This document shows, in pieces, positions 56,525 to 64,000 of a DNA stretch of 64,000 nucleotides. Within the stretch, counting starts at the first letter, position 1. Each line of letters begins with the position of its first letter. The notes under the pieces were generated by a model. That model searched no databases. It was not told where the DNA came from and saw only the letters and a program-made list of their open reading frames with translations. The stretch comes from Agapanthus africanus (taxonomy: Eukaryota; Streptophyta; Magnoliopsida; Asparagales; Amaryllidaceae): positions 560,610,315-560,674,314 of the forward strand of contig CM057346.1 of the NCBI GenBank assembly GCA_030015575.1, in the 5' to 3' direction. A program made the position numbers and the translations under genes.

Positions 56525-57475
56525 TCTGCGGCGAAATCATGCTTCGTCTCAGAATGACCTCCCTGTTGGAATTATGCTCCGAATCGGAATCAAGTCAACC
56601 AACGACCTCCCCGTCGGAATTAAGCTCCGCCTCGGAATCAAGTCGACCAACAATCTGTGCGTTGGAATCATGTTTCGTCTCAGAATGTACCTCGTGTCGA
56701 AATTATGCTTCGCCTCAGAGTATCTGCCCTCCCTGTTGGAATTATTCTCCGACTCGGAACCAAATCAATCAATGACCTCCCCGTCGGAATTATGCTTTGA
56801 CTCGGAATCAAGTTAACAAGCGACCTCCTTGTCGAAATTATGCCCCGTCTTGGAATCAAGTCAACCAATGATCTCCCCGTCGGAATTATGCTCCGTCTCG
56901 GAATCAAGTCAGCCAACAAGCTCTGCGTCGGAATCATGCTTTGTCTCAGAGTGTACCCCGTATCGAAATCATGCTTCGCCTTGGTGTATCTGCCTTCCCT
57001 GTCGAAATTATGCTTCGACTCGGAATCACGTCAACCAACAAGCTCTGCGACGAAATCATACTTCGTATCAGAATGTACCCCGTGTCGAAATTATGCTTCG
57101 CCTCGGAGTATTTTCCTTCCCTGTCAAAATTATGCTTCGCCTGGGAATCAACCCCAGCATCGAAATTATGCTTCGGTCAGAATGTCTGCCGCACTCCGGA
57201 ATTATGCTCAGGTCCCCTCGGAATCATGCTCCGCTCTTCGGAATTATGCTCCGATCTTCAGAATCATGCTCCTCTCTTCAGAATGATGCTCTGATCCGTA
57301 GTATCATGCTCCGATCTCGAAATTATGCTCCGATCTCAGAATTATGCCCTGCTCTCCGGAATTATGCTTCGACCTCCAGAACCATGCTCCGCAAATCGGA
57401 ATTATGCTCCGATCCCCGGAATTATGCTGCCGAAATGATACTCCGCCCCCGGAATGATGTTCCACCTTAAAGTCC
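56525..57475. repeat. 47-48-bp tandem array in element B
   Basis: About 20 degenerate copies of GGAATTATGCTCCGTCTCGG then AATCAAGTCAACCAACGACC and TCCCCGTC. Later units are shorter. TCCGTCTCGGA and CGACCTCCCTGTCG are self-complementary pieces of the unit. Confidence 0.85.
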
Positions 57476-57546
57476 AACTCCAAGATCCATCAATTTCATG
57501 CATACAACCCATATACGCGGTGTGCATTTATTGATGGGGGGCACTT

Positions 57547-58233
57547 TGTTGGGGTCAAAAATTACATCCCGGTTGACCAAGCCAAAGCCAAAGTCAACCC
57601 CAAGTAAGCAGGTCCATGCCTAGATCAAGTGGGCCCATGCCCAAGTCGAGTCTGAACATGAAGCGGCCAGCCCCCCATGCTAAAATGAAATCATGTAATA
57701 AATAATTTTGATATAATTTTTTTATGCATGAATGTAAGAAAAGTGGGCATAAAGCCAAATTTTTGTAAAGCTCATGCTTTATGTGCAAAAGAAATGAGCA
57801 CATGAGGCATGAGATGAGCAAAAATGCCATTTTGTAAATACCAAGGGGCTATATGTAAATTTGTAAGCCTATAAAAGGCAACATGATAATGAAATAAGAA
57901 GAACTTTTTCATTCTCTCAAACTCTAGGGTTTTTGTGCCTCCTTCTCCTTCCTCAAGGTTCTAAACCTTCTTCCCCTTTCTGAATTAAATCAAGAGTTTT
58001 ACTTTTCCTTTTCCACAAAGAAATAGTTTTTCACCACAAAACCCTTGAAGGGGAACCCGGATCTTGGAGATTTATAAAATCTCACTCTTTTTTCTCCAAG
58101 ATCCAGCCAATAGAGAGGAGGAAGAATGAGACCCACCTCCAAAAACCCCACTTTGGGGAAGATCCAAGGCCTAAGGGAGAAGAAAGGAGTCTCCTTTCAT
58201 CAGCTCCGAAAATATCTTAGGAGTTTAACTCCT

Positions 58234-58281
<48 letters not shown>

Positions 58282-59137
58282 ATAAATCTTTCTTTTTAGG
58301 AGTACAACTCCCAGTGCAGGGGCTAAGCCCCTTTGTCCTCTTTGTCAGGAGTTCAACTCCAAAAGTTAATCGGGAGCACAACTCCCAGTAAAGGGACCAA
58401 GTCCCTTTTGCTGCTGATGCCCAGCGCCCGCGTGCCAAGCATGTGGGGCGCCCAGCGCCCATGTGCCACGCACATGAGGCGTTGGCGCCCAGCGCCCGCG
58501 TGCCAAGCACGTGGGGTGCTGGCGCTCAGCGCCTAGCGCCCGGCCCCTAGCGCCCACGTGCCAAGCACGTGAGGCGCTGGTGCCCAGCGCCTGCGTGCCA
58601 AGTATGTGGGGCGCTGGTGCTCAGCGCCTAGCGCCCACGTGCTAAGCATGTGAGGCGCCAGAGCTCGCGTGCTAGGCACGTCAGGCGCCGGCACCCACAC
58701 GTCCTCTGGACTCTATTCTTATTTTTTTCTATATACACACACACACACTCTACAAAACTATCCCGTTAGAAAAAATTTCTAACGGGGCACTGCCCCATAC
58801 CATGCAAGGGGGCTGCTAGCCCCCTTGACCCCCAGCCCACTATCCGGGTAGCGGGACCCTCGTAAACTCTGTGAGGCTTCCGATATATCCAAAACCCTTT
58901 AAGATACACATATGCACACTGCACGTTGAGTTCGCATGACCAGTTTGACCCGTCAATCAGAGGTTCTCTCGCTCCAAAGGCGAGGGGTAATTAGCAGCAG
59001 CTTAGTCCGCGGCTGTCGGAGATTTGGATCCCCACAATCAATAAACCCCTACCTATCTTGGGCAGGAGGAATTTGTAGTACACCTGACAAGCGCGCGCGT
59101 ATTCCCATCTCAATGGGGTGACGGAAAACACCTTACA
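57547..59137 (+). repeat. Element B 3' LTR
   Basis: Starts TGTTGGGGTC; the TATA box TATAAAAG is at 57870-57877. It carries an (AT)n run at 58233-58276 and extra AGGAGTTTAACTCCT and GGAGTACAACTCC hairpins absent from the 5' LTR. Similarity to the 5' LTR is clear to 59089. The end at 59137 (CCTTACA) is proposed only because gccgt follows. Confidence 0.72.
58233..58276. repeat. (AT)n microsatellite
   Basis: About 44 bp of alternating AT within the 3' LTR of element B; the 5' LTR lacks it. Confidence 0.95.
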
Positions 59138-59307
59138 GCCGTAGATGACACGTGGTAGGACCATATCGGGAAAGTGCGATACTCCATGATTTGAGCCGTT
59201 GCGCGAGTAAATCTCGGCAGTTGGAAGATTTTTCTTGAGGCTATAAATACCGAAGGCATATAGAAAGTGCGACACTTGGTTGTCTTCCCAGTCTCGTGTT
59301 TTTGAAG
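59138..59307 (+). promoter_or_regulatory. Promoter of the second antisense ORF in element O
   Basis: ACACGTGG at 59148-59155 and a TATA box TATAAATA at 59242-59249 lie about 60 bp before ATG 59308. The layout (G-box, TATA, short leader) copies that of the Transposase_28-like gene. Confidence 0.5.
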
Positions 59308-59805
59308 ATGACCGGCAGTGCGTACACCATCAGGGAGATCGTTTCTCGCGACAACGTATACTTTTATAACCTCGATCGTTTAGAGGAGACGTACGAGACG
59401 GTGATAAGCCGCTTAGAGGGCCACTGTGGGCGTCCACTTCCCCGGCGATCTTCTCTTCTTTAGGTGCTACTTTATTCAATATGGAGGACTTTCTCGGGTT
59501 TGTACAACACTTTGTCGCCGCAGTTGATGGAAGAGGCCTTTGACAAAATGCACTCGGTTCACGGGCTTGGTTTGATATCAAAGAACAGGCGGGATCGATC
59601 GGTAGACCTGCTGCTCGAGAACTTTCAGCAAAGGTTGGTCATCGCATCTTGCTCGACGGACAAGGATCCTAGGGAGTCCGTGGATTTTATGGTCCGCGAG
59701 TACTGTCGAAGAGAGCAGGTCGAGGCTGCATGAGATCGGTTGGAGGAGCTTTCCTCGGAGTATCACCGACAATGCTTTCTTAATCCCCGGCCTCTTTTAT
59801 TGTAA
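59308..59805 (+). pseudogene. Second antisense ORF of element O, 165 codons, two stops
   Basis: One frame from ATG 59308 to TAA 59803-59805 with in-frame stops at 59461-59463 and 59731-59733. The product begins MTGSAYTIREIVSRDNVYFY and is rich in charged residues and leucine (coiled-coil-like LDRLEETYETVISRLEG, later DRLEELSSEYHRQ). I do not recognise a family. It ends just before a TATAAGGCTGGGGAGCCC/AATAAA trailer shared with the other antisense gene and runs opposite to pol. Confidence 0.5.
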
Positions 59806-60042
59806 TTGTTATAAGGCTGGGGAGCCCCTAATACCTCTTTAATAAATAAATTTCTCCTTTTGTTGATTTGTATTGTCTCTTTTATCCACTCAGTATATTT
59901 TATATATTTTCTTACAAAGAACATTGGGACCGAGAAAAGAAATAAAAGTTGTGCGAAAGGTCTCTTCGGTGAGAGGACCTAGCTCCGGAGGCTTAATTTA
60001 ATGCCAATAGAAATTACATTGTTTCAAAAGAAGAAAGCTTGT
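59806..60042 (+). terminator. Trailer of the second antisense ORF; spacer to pol
   Basis: TATAAGGCTGGGGAGCCC then AATAAATAAA (59841-59850), an AT-rich stretch, then a GTGAGAGGACCTAGCTCCGG phrase. No other gene. Confidence 0.45.
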
Positions 60043-63000
60043 TTATCTATACAACTTGAGTTTTTCAGCGTTATAAGGCCGAAGAAACTTACGCCCCCCG
60101 ACGTCTTGCAAGCGGTACGCTCCACCGAGCAATGCTTCTACTACGAGGAATGGTCCGTCCCACTTCGGGGTGAATTTATGAAGTCTTGCTTGATCTACGA
60201 ACTCGTTTCTTCGTAAGACCAGATCTCCCGCCTTGAAAGCCCGATGCTAAAATCGGGCGTTGTAGTAGCGAGCGGTTTATTGCTGATAGGCGGCTGCTCT
60301 GATTTGCGCTCGATCTCGCTTTTCCAATAAGACATCCAAGTTGGTTCAGAGCGCTGAGGTGTTAGCTTCATTGTTGAAGTGTTCGACTCTGTAACTGGGC
60401 AGTCCGATCTCCACGGGGAATATCACATCGGTACTGTAGCAGAGGCTGAATGGGGTCTCTTCTATGGGTGTTTTCTTCGATGATCGCAATGCCCATAGCA
60501 CCCGCGGCAGTTCCTCAACCCAGCTGCCCTGTCTTCCTTTCAAGCGGGCTCTGAGACCGTGGATTACTCCTTGGTTTGATACCTCGGCCTGTCCGTTACA
60601 TTGTGGATGCGCGACTGTAGCAAACTTCATCAATATGTGGTAGTCGTTGCAAAATTCTTTGACTTTTTCGTTTTCGAAGTTGGTCCCATGGTCGTTAACG
60701 ATGAACCTCGGGATTCCAAATCGAAAGATTATGTTGTTTTGCAGGAACTTTATAGTAGAGGCGGCGTCTAGTTTTCTGATGGGCATGGCCTCTATCCATT
60801 TAGTGAAGTAGTCCACAGTGACAAGGATGTATCTATGTCTACCCGTGCCGGTAGGGAGTTGGTCCACTATATCCATCCCTCATTGTGCAAACGGCCAAGG
60901 GGAACTGAGCGGTATTAGTTCGGTAGCGGGGAGACGAGGTATGCCGCCTAAGAGATGGCGGTTCTTGCATCTCTTGACTAGCTTCTCGGCGTCCTGGTGT
61001 ATTCTCGACCAATAGTATCCTTAGAGTTGCGTCTTTTGGACCAGGGTGCGGGCCCCTTGATGCGCTCCCCTGACCCCTTCATGTATCTCTCGTAGAACAT
61101 AGTCTGCCTTGTGGGGGTCGAGGCATCGGAGCAAGGGCTGAGTGAACGACTTCTTGTATTGGTTTCCGTTGCTCCAGACGAAATGGCGTGCTTTTGCCCG
61201 TAGTCGGCGAGATTCTCCTCGGTCTTCGGGGAGTACGCCTTCCTTGAAGAACTCTACGAGGGGATTTCTCCAATCTTGGCCTTCTTCCTGAGTTGTGTAT
61301 ACCTGGAGTGTTACCTCCCCATCTTCCACGCTGCGACGTGGCAAGATTTCGAAGAGGATATTTCTTTTATGGTTGGTCGAATAGGAAAAAGCGAGCTTGC
61401 TCAAGGCGTCGGCTTGGGTGTTCAAGTTCTTGGGAATCTGTTCCACCTGGACTTCGTCAAAATTTCTCTGAAGCCTTTTTACGTTGGCCAAGTATTTTAT
61501 CATGAGTGGTTCTCGGGCTTCGAAATGCCCGGTTACTTGGCCGATGACCAGTGCGAAGTCGCTGCGAATTCTGATGGTCTTCAATCCTACCCCGGAGGCG
61601 ATTCACAGCCCCGCCAACAAAGCTTCGTATTCTGCGGCATCGTTTGACGCTTTGAACCCGAGATTTAAAGAGTATTTCATTTCTGCTTCATCCGGGACTC
61701 GGATGACCAGGCCAGCCTCGCTACCCTCCTCGGTAGAGGATTCGTCCACGTAGAGCACCCAGTCAGGGACGGAGTTGGGTACTTCCTCGACAGAGGGACG
61801 TGGTTTAGGGTCCTGCGCTGTCGTTCCTTCTTTCATGGGAATGGTACATTCGACCACGAAATCTGCTAGGACGTGAGCTTTGATGGATTGCTTGGGGCGG
61901 TACTTAATGTCGAACTGGGATAATTCCTACCTCCATTTCTCCAGATGACTCGATGATTCAGGGGAAGCGAGGATAGTGCTTATAAGTCGCCCAGTGAGGA
62001 CGAGGATTGTGTGTGCCTGGAAATAGTGTTGTAGTTTCCTTGAGGTGACGGCAAGTGCCAAGACTATCTTTTCTATGGTCGGGTATCTTGTTTCTGCGTC
62101 CTTGAAGACATGGCTCATGTAGTAGATCGGCTTTTGTATACCTTCGAATTCCCTGACGAGAACTGAGCTCGCCGCTTGATCGGAGACCGCAAGGTATAGT
62201 AATAGCTCGTCGCCCTCGACTGGTCGGGTGAGTAGTGGTGGAGTTGCTAGGTGCGCCTTGAGTTATTCGAAAGCGTTCTGACACTCTTCTGACCATTCGA
62301 ACTTAGGAAGTTTTTTTAAGTCCTTGAAGAACGAGAGGCACCTTTCTCCGGATCTGGACATGAAGCGACTCAGTGCAGCCACTCTCCCTGTGAGCCTCAT
62401 GATCTCAACACTGCTCTTGGGTGTTGCCATGTTGAGAATTGCACTGATCTTTTCTGGGTTCGCTTCGATTCCTCGGTGGGTAACCATGAACCTGAGGAAC
62501 TTCCCACTGGTGACTCTGAACGCGCACTTAGCTGGATTCAGCTTCATTTTGTACTTGCGCAGGACGTCGAACGTATCGCCGAGGTCTTTAGTGTGCCCAG
62601 TTGACGAGATAGATTTCACGAGCATGTTGTCGGCGTAGACTTCCATGTTTCTGCCGATCTGAGGTTTGAACAGCTTATTGACCAAGCGCTGATATGTGGC
62701 CCCAATTTTTTTGAGTCCGAAGGGCATCACTTTGTAGCAGTATACCCCCCGATCAGTGGTGAAGGCGGTAAGTTTTTCGTCGGTCGGGTTCATCCTGATC
62801 TGATTGTAACCGGAGAAGGCGTCCATGAAGCTTAATAATTCATGGCCGGCCGAGCTGTCTATTAGCTGGTCTATCCGAGGAAGGGGATAGTTGTCTTTGG
62901 GGAAGGCCTTGTTCAGATCCTTGAAATCGACGCACATGCACCATTTCCCGTTTTCCTTCTTGACCATGACCATGTTCGCCAGCCAATCTGAGTAGTCCAG

Positions 63001-63914
63001 GTTTCTGATAAATTTAGCGGCGAGCAGTCGATCCATATCGTCTTCTATCGCCTTTTGCTTGGCCGGCGCAAAGCTTCTTTTCTTTTGTCGGATGGGTTTT
63101 GCTTTCGGGTCGACCCTGAGCTTGTGGGAGATCACTCTAGGGTCGATTCTGGGCATGTCCGCCGGCGCCCAAGCGAATACGTCCGAGTTATCTCGGAGGA
63201 ACCGGATCAGGTCTTCGCAGTGGTCTCCAGTCAGGAGTGAGCCAATATGGACTGTCCGGCTGTCGACCCCTTCTTCGAGGGGGACTTCCGCTAATGCTTC
63301 TACCGGGGCACCTCTAACCTCCTTTTTCTTGTCGCGTGTATCCAAAGACCCTTGGAAGTCAGGCATGCCCTCTAAATCGTCGCCCTGATCTCCGGCAGCG
63401 GACGTCAAGGCGAGGCAAATTTTAACGGTTTGCTGGTCTCCATAGACCTGGCCTATTCCCCCTTGCTCCAAAGGGAATTTGAGCACAAGGTGATAAGTTG
63501 AGATCTGAGCCCGGAGAGCGTTTAAGGTGGGACGTCCCAGAAGAATGTTGTAGGATGATGGGACCTTAGCTACGAGGAAGTCCACTGGTATGTTTCGCGT
63601 ATCGTCCGCTTCTCCAATGTTGAGGAGGAGGGTGACCAATCCTTAAGCAGGGACAGAATGATTGGTGAACCCAGAGAGGACATGGGAGGCAGGTCGTAAG
63701 TCGGATGGTCCTAGCCCCATATGCTGGAAACAGTCGTAGAACAGGATATCCGCCGAGCTTTCTGAGTCGACCAATATCCTCCGGACTTCGTAACGGTGGA
63801 CTCTGGCTGTTATCACGAGAGGGTCGTTGTGAGGGAGCGATATGCCGTGGAGGTCCTCCTCTGTGAAAGTGATCGGCTCGTTCCTCCTGCACTTCTTTTG
63901 TGGCGTACCGCTTG
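60043..63914 (-). pseudogene. pol: Element O pol: protease, RT, two RNase H domains, integrase
   Basis: A single minus-strand frame with no frameshift runs from 63914 to TAA 60045-60043 and is broken by about nine nonsense codons (for example near 63642, 62263, 61604, 61021 and 60880). Order: protease (ILVDSESSADIL, Gly of the active site changed to Glu), RT (MCVDFKDLNKA, FMDAFSGYNQI, VMPFGLKK, then YADN near 62630 in place of YVDD), gypsy RNase H (YMSHVFKDAETRYPTIEK), a second archaeal-type RNase H (WVLYVDESSTEEG, NDAAEYEALLAGL), integrase (VDYFTKWIEA, VNDHGTNFE, NGQAEV) and its C-terminal domain (FKAGDLVLRR, KWDGPFLV). Two RNase H domains are typical of the Tat lineage. Confidence 0.88.
62263..63639 (-). 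pseudogene. pol: Element O RT core segment (458 open codons)
   Basis: This is the longest uninterrupted part of the O polyprotein. It spans the end of the protease (NIPVDFLVAKVPSSYNILLGR), a linker, and the whole RT finger/palm/thumb to CQNAFE, where a TAA follows. Its second catalytic aspartate is changed to asparagine. Confidence 0.85.
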
Positions 63915-64000
63915 TGTAACAACTCCAAATTCGGTGTACATAAAATTCATTTAAAGTTAATGTACACTTGGGGTATTTGATTTCCTATGAATGCTATAAG
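63915..64000. mobile_element. Possible start of another LTR insertion in pol of element O
   Basis: The pol/gag-like frame is cleanly open up to 63914 and then meets TGTAACAACTCCAAATTCGG, AT-rich DNA without coding similarity. The junction begins with TG, as LTRs do. The five bases before it are gcttg. Only 86 bases are visible, so the nature of the insert cannot be settled. Confidence 0.35.

Larger units (their letters stand above)
55139..57546 (+). repeat. Element B gag remnant and hairpin-rich 3' region
   Basis: Gag resumes for 13 codons and stops at 55179-55181. Then come GCCGAAATGATAGGGCAACC-type units (55390-55545) and repeated GATGAGTCGCTCCTGGTACC units (55560-55750, 56190-56480). A six-hairpin block is at 55921-56171. 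A 47-48-bp array of GGAATTATGCTCCG... is at 56525-57475. Several long reading frames arise from the last array. They start and end inside repeats and are not genes. The purine tract GATGGGGGGCACTT precedes the LTR. Confidence 0.75.
25772..59137 (+). mobile_element. Element B: non-autonomous gag-only gypsy-type retrotransposon, split by element T
   Basis: Direct repeats beginning TGTTGGGGTCAAAAATTACA occur at 25772 and 57547, the second after a purine tract (GATGGGGGGCACTT). The internal region is a gag (27271-29345), continued at 55139 after 25.8 kb of inserted DNA. About 2.4 kb of hairpin and tandem repeats follow, with no pol. Gag and repeats resemble element A although the LTRs differ. The outer right boundary is uncertain: clear LTR similarity stops at 59089, and 59137 assumes the gctgt/gccgt duplication. 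Confidence 0.72.
4601..63914 (-). mobile_element. Element O: outermost Tat-type Ty3/gypsy retrotransposon, partial
   Basis: Read on the minus strand, the pieces are 63914-59138 (protease, RT, two RNase H domains, integrase, then a plus-strand ORF), 25771-21748 (tandem repeats, then a plus-strand Transposase_28-like gene), 5456-5321 (tail and polypurine tract) and 5320-4601 (3' LTR). The gaps are filled by elements A and B. A Tat assignment rests on RT of the DAFSGYNQI type, two RNase H domains, and antisense ORFs between pol and the 3' LTR. Gag and the 5' LTR are not in the window. Joining the three pieces into one element is an inference from their order and orientation and from the LTR-flanked insertions between them. 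Confidence 0.65.

Noticed and set aside
56442..57470. Several ORFs of 78-213 codons in three frames
   Set aside because: Products are simple repeats of the 47-48-bp array; all frames lack stops because the unit lacks them.
63566..63928. 120-codon minus-strand ORF at the right end
   Set aside because: It is in a different frame from pol; the protease motif lies in the pol frame over the same DNA.
1..64000. Host genes, tRNA or rRNA genes
   Set aside because: Every substantial coding similarity belongs to a retrotransposon; tRNA-like matches are short primer-binding sites only.

Overview
The window is plant nuclear DNA made almost entirely of nested LTR retrotransposons, apart from an old AT-rich tandem array at the left edge. 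I find no host protein-coding gene, tRNA or rRNA. Plant origin is indicated by the lineages present: an Angela-type Copia element, a chromodomain-bearing Tekay/Del-type Ty3/gypsy element, a Tat-type element with two RNase H domains, tRNA-iMet and tRNA-Asp primer sites, and a Transposase_28-like plant retrotransposon ORF. Element names O, A, B, T, L and C are mine.

Layout. 1-430: no recognised feature. 430-4130: degenerate array of about 75-bp units, broken at 3060-3300 by palindromic CACTA-like DNA. From 4601 to about 63914 lies the minus-strand Tat-type element O. Its 3' LTR is 4601-5320 and its pol is 63914-60043. Between pol and LTR it carries two plus-strand (antisense) genes, each with its own TATA box and poly(A) signal: a three-exon Transposase_28-like gene (22204-24351) and a 165-codon ORF (59308-59805).

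O is split by two non-autonomous gag-only elements. Element A (5457-21747) has about 2.7-kb LTRs, and its 3' LTR holds a 3.2-kb solo LTR (16899-20106). Element B (25772 to about 59137) is split in its gag by element T, a Tekay-type chromovirus (29346-55133, TSD gaaaa). T is split near the end of its integrase/chromodomain by element L, a non-autonomous Athila-like element (36810-52454, TSD agttt). The 3' LTR of L is split by element C, a young Angela-type Copia element (40912-51477, TSD cccaa). The order of insertion is therefore O, then B, T, L, C, five levels deep, with A and its solo LTR as a second branch.

Decay follows nesting depth. C has two LTRs of equal length (2063 bp) and one nonsense codon. 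T and O have many nonsense codons; most of those in T and many of those in O look like C-to-T changes on one strand or the other. The most unusual content is in the 3' regions of A and B: long fields of short repeats, each able to fold into a hairpin. The two arms change together between repeats, in a conserved order of about six hairpin types seen four times in A and once in B.
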